Assembly: GCF_001522585.2 (NCBI RefSeq)
Contig: NZ_CP013374.1
Location: forward strand, 434,001 to 498,000
Reading direction: 5' to 3'
From: Burkholderia sp. NRF60-BP8
GTDB lineage: Bacteria > Pseudomonadota > Gammaproteobacteria > Burkholderiales > Burkholderiaceae
Length of the DNA: 64,000 nt
The translations under genes were made by a program, and so were the position numbers. The notes under the pieces were generated by a model that was given only the letters and a program-made list of their open reading frames with translations, did no database searches and had not been told where the DNA came from. Below, one piece after another: positions 1 to 7,887 of this stretch (within the stretch, counting starts at the first letter, position 1; every line of letters starts with the position of its first letter).

Positions 1-91
1 GGACGCCCGGCGGCACCGCGCCGTACGGCGTTCGCGCGTCGGCCTTCCGTGGGCCGCTCGCCACCCGCTCCCCGTATTCACTCGAACGACG

Positions 92-1024
92 ATGAGATCC
101 AGTAGCGAAAAACTGTCCGGCAGCATCAGCGTGTTCGCCGCCGTGGTCGATGCCGGGACGTTCGCGGCTGCCGCCGACGTGATCGGCATGACGCCGCCGG
201 GCGTCAGCCGAGCGATTGCCCGGCTGGAAAGAAGGCTGAACATCCGGCTGTTCAACCGAACGACGCGATCCGTGTCGCTCACCGAAGAGGGCCGCCGCTT
301 TTACGAGCAGGTCATGCCCCATCTCGCCGGGCTGGAGGAAGCCGCCGCGGCGGCCGCAGGCGGCGCCTCCGCCGTGCGCGGAAAGCTGCGAATCAATCTG
401 GATCCGGTCGTCTACCGGGCCATTCTCGGGCCACGGCTCGATGCGTTCATGGACGCGCATCCCGAGCTCGAAATCGAGCTCATCGCGCGAGACAGCCTCG
501 GCGACCTCGTCATGGACGGCTTCGACCTCGCCGTGCGATTCGGCGAACCGCGGGCGTCCAGCCTGATCGCGAGAAAGCTGCTCGACACCGGCGTCGTGAC
601 GGTCGCGGCGCCCTCGTACATCGCGCGCCGGGGGCGGCCGGCAAAACCCCAGGACCTCGAGAACGGACTCCACCGCTGCCTGGAATTTCGCAACCCCGAG
701 ACAGGCAAGCCGTTCGCGTGGGAATTCCATCGCAAGCGCAAACGCATCGTGGTCGACACCCGCGGACGCCTCACGGTCAACGATCCGGGCGCGCTGCTCA
801 ATGCGTGCCTCGCCGGTTCCGGAATCGCGCAGATGCTGTTGCTCGGCGCCGAGCCGCTGATCGCCGACGGCCGGTTGATCGATCTCTTTCCCGAGTGGGC
901 CGACGAGCGGTATCCGTTATACGCGTACTACCCGTCCCGGCATCACGTGCCGGCAAAGACGCGCGCGTTCCTGGATTTCATGATCGAACTGACGGGCGTT
1001 CACGCGGACGTCGGCACGCGCTAG
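92..1024 (+). CDS. LysR-family transcriptional regulator
   Basis: A 310-residue protein of normal LysR length. Residues about 15-70 form the winged helix-turn-helix, with the typical A-A-x-x-x-x-x-P-x-x-V-S-R-x-I-x-x-L-E pattern and the following R-L-F-N-R-T-T-R segment. The rest matches the periplasmic-binding-like effector domain. The substitution pattern resembles the CrgA/DsdC-like group that often controls adjacent oxidoreductase or efflux genes. It is convergent with the GlxA-type regulator downstream, and its target is probably to the left of the window, so no effector can be named. The ATG start at 92 is the first in frame and leaves the HTH intact. Confidence 0.93.
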   Translation: MRSSSEKLSGSISVFAAVVDAGTFAAAADVIGMTPPGVSRAIARLERRLNIRLFNRTTRSVSLTEEGRRFYEQVMPHLAGLEEAAAAAAGGASAVRGKLRINLDPVVYRAILGPRLDAFMDAHPELEIELIARDSLGDLVMDGFDLAVRFGEPRASSLIARKLLDTGVVTVAAPSYIARRGRPAKPQDLENGLHRCLEFRNPETGKPFAWEFHRKRKRIVVDTRGRLTVNDPGALLNACLAGSGIAQMLLLGAEPLIADGRLIDLFPEWADERYPLYAYYPSRHHVPAKTRAFLDFMIELTGVHADVGTR

Positions 1025-1027
1025 CGC

Positions 1028-1051
1028 GGTTCCGGCGGAGCCCACGGAACC
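1028..1051. terminator. Hairpin between convergent regulators
   Basis: A 7-bp perfect inverted repeat (GGTTCCG at 1028-1034, CGGAACC at 1045-1051) lies just after the LysR stop codon. There is no clear T-tract, so intrinsic termination is uncertain. Confidence 0.3.
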
Positions 1052-1156
1052 TTGCCTCGGCATGCGCGGCGTACGACGGCGCCGCGGTCGACGCAGCGAC
1101 GGCGTTCGAGCCCGGTCGCTCGCGTTGGCGAAGCCATGCCGGCCGTATCGAGGACG

Positions 1157-2119
1157 CTACCGATTGTCGGCGCGCAATTCCCGCACCCCACGGCCGAGCC
1201 GACGCCGCAGCAAGGCCCGCAACGTCGCCGCATCCGCATAGCCGACCTCGCTTGCGATCGTCTCCAGGTCGTAACCCATCGACACGAGGTTCTGCGCCCG
1301 TTCGATCCGGAGATCCTGGAAGAACGCCAGCGGCGACTTCCCGAGTACCGCCTCGGTACGGCGCTGCAACGTGCGCGGTCCGACGGCCAATGCCGCTGCC
1401 GCTGCCTGAAGCGAGAAACCCAGGGAAAGATTCTCGCGAGCCCAGCGCTCGAATCGCGCGACCAACGGATCGGCGTGTGCAAGGTAATCCGGAATGATGT
1501 ATTCGGCTTGCGACGATCGCTTGTCGATCAACATGAAGCGCGCCACGAGCGTGGCCAGCTCGGGACTGGCCTGACGCAGCAACCACAGCGCCAAGTCGAG
1601 ATGGCCCATGGCCGATCCTGCCGTGATCAGGCGATCCGCGGCGACGACCATGCGTGACTCGTTCAGATCGACCGCCGGATAACGTTGACGGAAAAAAGGC
1701 GACAGCGACCACGTAGTCGTCGCCTCGCGATGATCCAGAAGCCCGGCTTCGGCCAGCACGAACGTACCGATGCAGGCGGCGGCCACGCCGATGCCGCCAG
1801 CATGCCATGCACGAAGGTGCGCCATCGCAACGCGCACGTCTCGACGCTCCAGCGCCTTGGCCAGGCGCTCCGGCTCCCGGATACCGGGCGCAGGCACGAC
1901 CACCCAGTCCGGGTGGCGCACGCTGCTTGCCGATTCCACCGGCATCGACAATCCATGCGCGGTGCGAATGCGTTTGCGCACGCCCGCCACCGTCACGTCG
2001 AAGGGTGGCGCGGCAAAGCCTTGAGCAGCAGCCAGTTCGTTGGCCATCGCGAAGGTATCCAGCAGCACCGTGAGCCCTGTATCGAACAGACCGTCGAGGG
2101 CCAGGATAGTCAATCTCAT
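1157..2119 (-). CDS. GlxA-type AraC-family regulator with DJ-1/PfpI domain
   Basis: 320 residues. Residues 1-180 form a DJ-1/PfpI-like (class I glutamine amidotransferase fold) domain, with the nucleophile-elbow motif A-A-A-C-I-G around Cys116. Residues about 215-315 carry two AraC-type helix-turn-helix motifs (A-A-A-A-L-A-V-G-P-R-T-L-Q-R-R; I-A-S-E-V-G-Y-A-D-A-A-T-L-R). Family members sense small nitrogenous or carbonyl ligands and activate a nearby operon. It is divergent from an oxidoreductase remnant at 2158-2394, which may once have been its target. Confidence 0.93.
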   Translation of the reverse strand: MRLTILALDGLFDTGLTVLLDTFAMANELAAAQGFAAPPFDVTVAGVRKRIRTAHGLSMPVESASSVRHPDWVVVPAPGIREPERLAKALERRDVRVAMAHLRAWHAGGIGVAAACIGTFVLAEAGLLDHREATTTWSLSPFFRQRYPAVDLNESRMVVAADRLITAGSAMGHLDLALWLLRQASPELATLVARFMLIDKRSSQAEYIIPDYLAHADPLVARFERWARENLSLGFSLQAAAAALAVGPRTLQRRTEAVLGKSPLAFFQDLRIERAQNLVSMGYDLETIASEVGYADAATLRALLRRRLGRGVRELRADNR

Positions 2120-2157
2120 GTCGCAAACGTCGCTGTGAATATCGTTTACGACTATAG

Positions 2158-2394
2158 CCCAACCATCTGGTCGCCGCCGTCCTTGGCCAGGATCCGGCCG
2201 TCCACGGTGGCAGGAGAGTCGTGTTTCTGGCGAGCGACGACGACGAGGCCGCGGCGGAGGTCGGTGCGCTTGCGGAACAACTCGGCTTCGCGCCGATCCG
2301 GCTCGGCCGGCTTTCGGAAGGCGGATGGCTGGTGCACGCGCGCAGAAAAAGCTGGGGACACCTGATCTTCAAGGACCTGATCAGCTTTGGCTGA
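2158..2394 (+). pseudogene. C-terminal remnant of NADPH-dependent F420 reductase-like protein
   Basis: An open stretch of 78 codons without a plausible start, immediately preceded in frame by a TAG. It reads V-V-F-L-A-S-D-D-D-E-A-A-A-E-V-G-A-L-A-E-Q-L-G-F and then L-I-S-F-G-stop. This matches the C-terminal third of the NADP-dependent F420-reductase-like family, where a strand, an acidic helix and an 'L-G-F-x-x-I-x-L-G' segment precede a short tail. The N-terminal Rossmann GxGxxG half is missing. It sits where the target gene of the divergent GlxA-type regulator would be expected, so it is probably a deletion remnant. Confidence 0.6.
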
Positions 2395-2480
2395 CGGAGC
2401 CCGGTTTCCACGTATTTCGCCGAGTCGAATGGATCGTTGCCGTGCACCGCCGACGCCCGAACGGCGACGTGCGCGAATGA

Positions 2481-2514
2481 CCGAACGCGTCCGGCTACAG
2501 TCGGACGCGTTCGG
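2481..2514. repeat. 13-bp perfect inverted repeat
   Basis: Arms CCGAACGCGTCCG (2481-2493) and CGGACGCGTTCGG (2502-2514) are separated by 8 nt. It lies in the roughly 370-bp gene-free stretch 2395-2763 after the oxidoreductase remnant. It could be a terminator stem or an operator; no T-tract follows. I see nothing else supportable in this stretch. Confidence 0.6.
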
Positions 2515-2763
2515 CTGTTGCCGACCCAGAACGGCCCTTCAGATTTATCCAAAGCGGCCAATCGTTGTGACGTGCGGCGGGGTTTTATAGCCACGCTCGA
2601 TGAGTATCTTGGCCTCGGCGCGACTGCGAAATCATTCCCGATTAAATCGCTTCTCCCGCAGCGTGCCGTTGGAACCTTCAACGGAGTCGTTCTGCCAAGG
2701 GCGGCAAGAACGGACACAGCGTGTACGATCTGGTCTTCAAGAAAACCATCCAAGGAGAGAGGA

Positions 2764-2997
2764 ATGAATCCGGAACAGGCCCGAGCCGAAGAAACCCAGG
2801 CGATGGAGCGCATGGTGGCCGCCACGCTGCGCGTGCAGAGTACGTTCGCCTCGATGCAGAAGCAATTTCCGCCGCAAGGCAGCGGCGAGCCTTCGCCGTT
2901 CGCGCTGCAAACCTTTGATGCCGCTCTGCAGGAACTTGAAGACGCACAGGCCGCGTTCGATGCGCTGCTGAACGATCTGATCGACGGTAACCGCTAA
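2764..2997 (+). CDS. Small conserved-looking protein, 77 aa, unknown function
   Basis: The ATG at 2764 is preceded by a strong AAGGAGAGAGG ribosome-binding site, which decides the start over longer in-frame extensions. The protein is acidic and predicted all-helical, rich in Ala, Gln and Glu (Q-A-R-A-E-E-T-Q-A-M-E-R-M; L-Q-E-L-E-D-A-Q-A-A-F-D-A-L-L-N-D-L-I). It has no cysteine, signal peptide or membrane segment. Such profiles suit small soluble coiled-coil or helical-hairpin proteins. I do not recognise a family and the neighbours give no functional hint. Confidence 0.7.
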   Translation: MNPEQARAEETQAMERMVAATLRVQSTFASMQKQFPPQGSGEPSPFALQTFDAALQELEDAQAAFDALLNDLIDGNR

Positions 2998-3075
2998 AGG
3001 CTACGCCCTTATCCGCACCGATTGTCGACGATCTAAAAAGCTGTGTCGAACGGCCGTTCGCGGCCGCGTGCCGAC

Positions 3076-3813
3076 CTACCCTGTCCGCAACACGGCCGGA
3101 TCGATTTCGCGCGCGGTCAGCCCGAATTTCGCCATGCGGGCGCGATGATCCGGCGAGCCGAGATATGAACGAAGCCGTCGGTTAACCGCCGCCAGAAGAT
3201 CCCGGTTTTCCCGGTTGAACGAAAACGCGCCCAGCGGAGGCGTCCGCTGGTTGCCGTTTACCTCCGGCTCGTGCGCGACGTCCTCGATCATCGCGCGGCC
3301 TATCCGGCTCGCAACGATCCGGTTTCCCAAAGCCGTGCTCGCGTAGGCGTCGATCACGCCGGAGAGAACGGCCGCGATCGCGTCGGCTTGCTGCTCGAAG
3401 ACGACGATCTGCCGCCGACTCACGCCCGACGCGATCGCGGAATCATGCTGCACCTGCCCTGCAATGATGCCGAGACGCGCATCGGGACGTTCGGCGATCG
3501 ACGCATAGCTGCGCAGCGCCTTCGGGTTGCCGGGCCGGACCAGAAAGCCGTCGTCGATCCCCCACACCGGCACGCTGAACGCGACGGTATCGGCGCGCTT
3601 CGGCGTCACGAAAAGCGGCACGTTCATGTCCCACCGACCTGCTTCGACGCCCGGCAGCAATTCGCCGAACGTCGTCGGGCAATACCCGATCCGGGTGACG
3701 CCTATCTGCCGGAGAATCGTCCCCGCGAGGTCGAGATCGGCGCCGGTGGCGGTGCCGTCCGCTTCGGTCCAGCCGAACGGCGGTTCTTCGATGTATGCAA
3801 TGGTCAACTTCAT
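3076..3813 (-). CDS. Transporter-substrate-binding-like (SBP_bac_3) protein lacking a signal peptide
   Basis: About 245 residues of the amino-acid solute-binding fold: M-K-L-T-I-A-Y-I-E-E-P-P-F-G-W, then G-A-D-L-D-L-A at the first lobe and the typical F-S-x-P-V-W pattern. The protein begins directly with the first beta strand, with no signal peptide or lipobox, so as annotated it would be cytoplasmic. The start at 3813 follows a GAGAGAAAG site; an in-frame ATG 15 nt upstream is possible but less well spaced. No permease or ATPase genes adjoin it. It may be a sensory or ligand-scavenging protein. A second signal-less member of the fold is encoded at 36739-37473. Confidence 0.8.
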   Translation of the reverse strand: MKLTIAYIEEPPFGWTEADGTATGADLDLAGTILRQIGVTRIGYCPTTFGELLPGVEAGRWDMNVPLFVTPKRADTVAFSVPVWGIDDGFLVRPGNPKALRSYASIAERPDARLGIIAGQVQHDSAIASGVSRRQIVVFEQQADAIAAVLSGVIDAYASTALGNRIVASRIGRAMIEDVAHEPEVNGNQRTPPLGAFSFNRENRDLLAAVNRRLRSYLGSPDHRARMAKFGLTAREIDPAVLRTG

Positions 3814-4019
3814 CGCTTTCTCTCGCAAGCCGAAGAATCGATCGGGAATTCATCAGCTTACCGTGGGAAGTCGAGGTCCACTAAGGTCGACAAAATTATT
3901 CCGGGTGTATGCAGGTTGATGACATTTTCTTGACGCAACCGCCGATGACGTCATCGATCCGGACATCGCCCGCCTGATGCGACAGGCGTGCCGGCGTGGC
4001 GGAATGAATTGGCTCCACG

Positions 4020-4931
4020 CTATTCGACGTTATCCGCGACATCCGTCATCCGGATCATGTGAGGCTTGATGCCGTCGTCTTCCGCCGTCGCGGCTTCCTT
4101 CGGATGGATCAGCGCCTCGAGCCGCGCCTTCGTCGCGATGAACTCCGGCGTATTGACCTGCGAATAATCGCGCGGCCGCGGCACCGGCACCTCGATCAGC
4201 TCCTGTACCCCGCCCGGATTCGCCTTCAGCACCAGGATCCGGTCGGCCAGAAAGATCGCCTCGTCGAGGTCGTGCGTGATGAACAGGATCGTCACGTCGA
4301 TGTTGCGCCAGATGTCGAGCAGGTGCGTCTGCATCCTTGCACGCGTCTGCGCGTCCAGCGCGCCGAACGGCTCGTCCATCAGCAGGATGCGCGGACGATT
4401 CGCGAGCGCGCGCGCAATCGCCACGCGCTGCTTCATGCCGCCCGACAACTGGTGCGGATACACGTCGGCAAAACGCGTCAGCCCGACGAGATCGAGCCAC
4501 TGCAACGCCTCGCGCTCGGCCTCGCCGCTGCCGCTGCCGTTCATGCGCAGGCCGAACATCACGTTCTTCTTCACCGTGAGCCACGGAAACAGCGTATAGC
4601 CCTGGAATACCATCCCGCGATCGGCGCCCGGCCCGTCCACCGGCTTGCCGTCGAGCAGCACCTCGCCGCTCGTCTGCGCGTCGAGCCCGGCGAGGATCCG
4701 GATCAACGTCGACTTGCCGCAGCCGGACGGGCCGATCACGCACACGAACTCGCGCCGGTGCGTGCGGAAGCTGATGTCGTCGAGCGCGACGCACTCGCCC
4801 TGCGGCGTCGCGAAACGCTTGCCGACGTGCCGCACGTCGAGTATCACGTCGCGGGCCTTCAGGCGTGCGAAGCGCTCGCGTACCGCGTCGGATTGAATCA
4901 GGTAATCGGGAACGGCTTGCGGGTTCTGCAT
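4020..4931 (-). CDS. ABC transporter ATP-binding protein (SsuB/TauB/NrtD type) of the guanidine locus
   Basis: 303 residues with Walker [10 protein letters not shown] (67-75), signature L-S-G-G-M-K-Q-R (162-169), Walker B I-L-L-M-D-E-P (182-188) and a D-loop/H-loop (I-T-H-D). The best family fit is the nitrate/sulfonate/taurine importer ATPase group. It is the last gene of the minus-strand operon running from 13118, 45 nt downstream of its permease. The cognate solute-binding protein is divergent at 14001. Given the two guanidine-I riboswitches, the imported substrate is inferred to be guanidine or a guanidine precursor. Confidence 0.93.
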   Translation of the reverse strand: MQNPQAVPDYLIQSDAVRERFARLKARDVILDVRHVGKRFATPQGECVALDDISFRTHRREFVCVIGPSGCGKSTLIRILAGLDAQTSGEVLLDGKPVDGPGADRGMVFQGYTLFPWLTVKKNVMFGLRMNGSGSGEAEREALQWLDLVGLTRFADVYPHQLSGGMKQRVAIARALANRPRILLMDEPFGALDAQTRARMQTHLLDIWRNIDVTILFITHDLDEAIFLADRILVLKANPGGVQELIEVPVPRPRDYSQVNTPEFIATKARLEALIHPKEAATAEDDGIKPHMIRMTDVADNVE

Positions 4932-4976
4932 GATGCCCTCTGCGGAAATCGGTCGATGGATACGTGCGGGCGGCGC

Positions 4977-5951
4977 TCACGCTTTCAGCGTGCGGTCCCA
5001 CGGAAAGAGCCGGCGGCCGAGCAGCCCGAGCACGATGTCGGTGCCGAGGCCGATGATCCCGATCATCAGGATTGCCGCATAAACGTTGTCGAAATGCTGG
5101 TAGCGCGCCTGCTGACTGATGTACCAGGTGATGCCCGAACTCGTGCCCACCAGCTCGGCGACGATCAGGTAAGTCCACGCCCAGCCGAGCAGGATCCGCT
5201 GATCGCGATACAGGTCCGGCAGCACGCCCGGAATCACCACGTGCGTGAGCAGTTTCAGCTTCTTCGTGCCGAGCGTCATCGCGGCCTCGAACAGCCCGTA
5301 TTCGAGCTTGCGCGTGGTGTTCGCGACGATCAGCACCTGCTGGAACAGCGTGCCGATCACGATGATCGCGATCTTCGGCGCGTCGTAGATGCCGAGAATC
5401 GCGACCATCAGCGCGCCGAACGCGGGCGCCGGCAGGTAGCGGAAGAACTCCAGGAACGGCTCCTGCAGCCGCGCGAGCGCGCTGAACGTGCCGCAAACGA
5501 TGCCGAGCGGCACGCCGATCGCGGACGAAATCACGAAGCCCCAGAAAATGATGCGGATGCTGTGCCACAGGCTTTCGTGCAGCCACACGCCGTCGCGCGA
5601 TGCGGGCGGTGTCGTGAACGCCGTGTAGAACGCGCGCAACACCTGATGCGGCGCCGGCAGGTAGACCGGATTCGCGCGCACGCCCTCCGGTACCGCCGCA
5701 TGCGTCGCACGCGCATGCGCGAGCTCGTCGTCGAACACGTCGCGGTCGATCTGCATGCCGGTCTGGAAATAGTCGACGCTTCCCGGGTTCGTGATGCGCA
5801 TTTGCGGATGCCAGACGAACGGTACGTAGCTGATCAGGCACCAGACGGCGAACGGCAGCAGGAACGACGCCAGCCCGAGCGTCCATTTGCCGCGCGTCGT
5901 CAGCTCGCGGCGTACGGCGAGCCATCCGGTCGTGTTGCGGGTCGTTGTCAT
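4977..5951 (-). CDS. ABC transporter permease (SsuC/TauC type) of the guanidine locus
   Basis: 324 residues with an N-terminal membrane segment, a long periplasmic insert (about 45-110) and a BPD-type core with five to six hydrophobic segments. The EAA-like loop reads E-A-A-M-T-L-G-T-K-K-L-K-L. The ATG at 5951 has a GGAG site; an in-frame ATG at 6089 would overlap the allophanate hydrolase gene and is rejected. It pairs with the ATPase at 4020 and lies 64 nt after the hydrolase. Expression should depend on the riboswitch at 13178-13302. Confidence 0.92.
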   Translation of the reverse strand: MTTTRNTTGWLAVRRELTTRGKWTLGLASFLLPFAVWCLISYVPFVWHPQMRITNPGSVDYFQTGMQIDRDVFDDELAHARATHAAVPEGVRANPVYLPAPHQVLRAFYTAFTTPPASRDGVWLHESLWHSIRIIFWGFVISSAIGVPLGIVCGTFSALARLQEPFLEFFRYLPAPAFGALMVAILGIYDAPKIAIIVIGTLFQQVLIVANTTRKLEYGLFEAAMTLGTKKLKLLTHVVIPGVLPDLYRDQRILLGWAWTYLIVAELVGTSSGITWYISQQARYQHFDNVYAAILMIGIIGLGTDIVLGLLGRRLFPWDRTLKA

Positions 5952-6015
5952 CGGAATCTCCGTATCGTTTCGGATGCCGGTCGCGCGGATACCGCGGCAT
6001 CGCGCGACCGTGCGT

Positions 6016-7887
6016 TCATTGCAGTGCGCCGCCGGCGGCTTGCGCGCGATAAGCCCGCCAGCCGCCGTAGCGCGTGATGTCCTGCGCATCGTCGAGCGCC
6101 ACGCTCTCGCACAGGAAGCCCTGCACGCGCGAACCGTCGGCGAGTGTCAGCGTGCCGATGCCGAGCGGGGCAGCAATCCCGGCGACGAAGCTGCCGTAAG
6201 CCTCGACCGGCATCTCCCAGACCTCGACCGCGATCGGCGCGCCGCCTTCCGGCACGCGCACGAGCCCCGGTTTGGCGACGCCGCCGCTTGCGTCGGCGGA
6301 CAGCGCATAGAGGCGGTAGGCCGGCGCGGTCGTGGTCGCGGCGACGAAGCGCGCGCCACGCTGCGTGAGCTGCCCGTTCAACGGCTCGCCGCGCAGATGC
6401 GCGCCGACGACGGCTACCCGCACGACACCCGCGGCTGCGACACGCGCCGACATCGCGGCCGCAGGCGGCGGAACGTCGTCGACGGCAGCCGCGCCATCGC
6501 CCCACGCATGCGCGAGATCGAGCAGCCGCGCATCGTCGTGCGCGCGGCCGACGAACGTGATCCCGAACGGCAAGCCCGCATGCGGCCCGGTTGCGCACGT
6601 GCCCGCCGGCACCGCGATCGCCGACAGGTCGAGCAGGTTCACGAAGTTCGTGTAGTAGCCGAAGCGCGAATTGATCGCGATCGGATCGGCTTCGAGCGCA
6701 TCGACGGTCGCGGTCGTCGCCGAGGTCGGCATCACGATCGCGTCGAGGCCGTCCCACGCGCGGGCCGCGGCGACGCGCAGTGCGGCAAGCCGGTCGAATG
6801 CGGCGAACGCATCGGCGGCGCTGAAGCGCGACGCACCGCCGACGATCTCGCGAATCACCGGATGCAGCGCATCGGGTTCCCGCGCGGCGAATGCGCCGAT
6901 CGCGGCCAGCCGCTCGGCGACCCACGGGCCGTCGTACAGCAGCCGCGCGGCGGCCAGGAACGGGCCGAAGTCGATCTCGATGACCCGCGCGCCGGTCGTG
7001 CGCAGTCGCTCCAGCGCCGCGCCCCACGCCGCACGGTACGAGTCGTCGCCGAAGAATTCGAGCTGATCGGCTCGCGGCACGCCGAAACGCAATTGCCCGA
7101 GCGGGCGTGCCGGCTGCGCGCGCAAACCGTCCGCGCCCAACAGCGGCTGCCACGCGCGCCCGTACGGATCGCCTTCCGTCACGCCGTGCGCGGCGGCGAA
7201 CACGGTGCGCGCGTCGTCCGCCGAACGCGCGAACACCGACACGCAATCGAGCGACCGGCAGGCCGGCACCACGCCGAGCGTGCTCAGCACGCCGCGTGTC
7301 GGCTTGAGCCCGACGAGCCCGTGAAACGCGGCCGGCACGCGCCCGGAGCCGGCCGTGTCGGTGCCGAGCGAGAACGTCGCGACGCCAAGCGCGACCGCTA
7401 CGGCCGACCCCGAGCTCGATCCGCCCGACGCATAGCGCGGATCGAGCGCGTTGCGGCACGCGCCATAAGGCGAGCGCTGCCCGGAGAGCCCGGTCGCGAA
7501 TTGGTCGAGATTGGTCTTGCCGACGGGAATCGCGCCGGCCGCGATCAGTCGCTCGACGACGGGCGCGCTGCGCGCCGGCGTGTACGCGTAAGCGGGGCAG
7601 CCTGCCGTCGTCGGTATGCCGGCGAGGTCGATGTTGTCCTTGATCGCGAACGGTACGCCGTAAAGCGGCAACGACGCGATGTCGCGCCCGGCGAGCGCGT
7701 CGGCATACGGTATCATCTCGTCGCGCGTCAGCGGCCGGATCCACGCATGGTGCGGGTCGCCCGCGTCGAAATGCGCGGCGATCGCGTCGACGAGCGCATG
7801 CGGCGTCAAACCACCGGCCGCGTAGCGCGCGCGCAGCGCGGCGATCGAGTGCAGCCCGGGCAGAATCGAGCGTTGTGTCGTGCTCAT
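6016..7887 (-). CDS. atzF: Allophanate hydrolase
   Basis: 623 residues. This is an amidase-signature enzyme that splits allophanate to ammonium and CO2, the last step of urea or guanidine carboxylation pathways. The catalytic triad is visible: Lys83 (F-A-I-K-D-N-I-D), Ser157 in G-G-S-S-S-G (155-160) and Ser181 (T-D-T-A-G-S-G-R). Residues about 460-623 form the C-terminal domain characteristic of AtzF. The start overlaps the carboxylase stop as ATGA (7884-7887) and has a GAGGAGG ribosome-binding site, so the two enzymes are translationally coupled. Confidence 0.96.
   Translation of the reverse strand: MSTTQRSILPGLHSIAALRARYAAGGLTPHALVDAIAAHFDAGDPHHAWIRPLTRDEMIPYADALAGRDIASLPLYGVPFAIKDNIDLAGIPTTAGCPAYAYTPARSAPVVERLIAAGAIPVGKTNLDQFATGLSGQRSPYGACRNALDPRYASGGSSSGSAVAVALGVATFSLGTDTAGSGRVPAAFHGLVGLKPTRGVLSTLGVVPACRSLDCVSVFARSADDARTVFAAAHGVTEGDPYGRAWQPLLGADGLRAQPARPLGQLRFGVPRADQLEFFGDDSYRAAWGAALERLRTTGARVIEIDFGPFLAAARLLYDGPWVAERLAAIGAFAAREPDALHPVIREIVGGASRFSAADAFAAFDRLAALRVAAARAWDGLDAIVMPTSATTATVDALEADPIAINSRFGYYTNFVNLLDLSAIAVPAGTCATGPHAGLPFGITFVGRAHDDARLLDLAHAWGDGAAAVDDVPPPAAAMSARVAAAGVVRVAVVGAHLRGEPLNGQLTQRGARFVAATTTAPAYRLYALSADASGGVAKPGLVRVPEGGAPIAVEVWEMPVEAYGSFVAGIAAPLGIGTLTLADGSRVQGFLCESVALDDAQDITRYGGWRAYRAQAAGGALQ

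Noticed and set aside
2520..2700. Possible transposase end near the 77-aa gene
   Set aside because: A minus-strand fragment (A-E-A-K-I-L-I-E-R-G-Y-K) looked coding, but no family or terminal inverted repeat could be identified.
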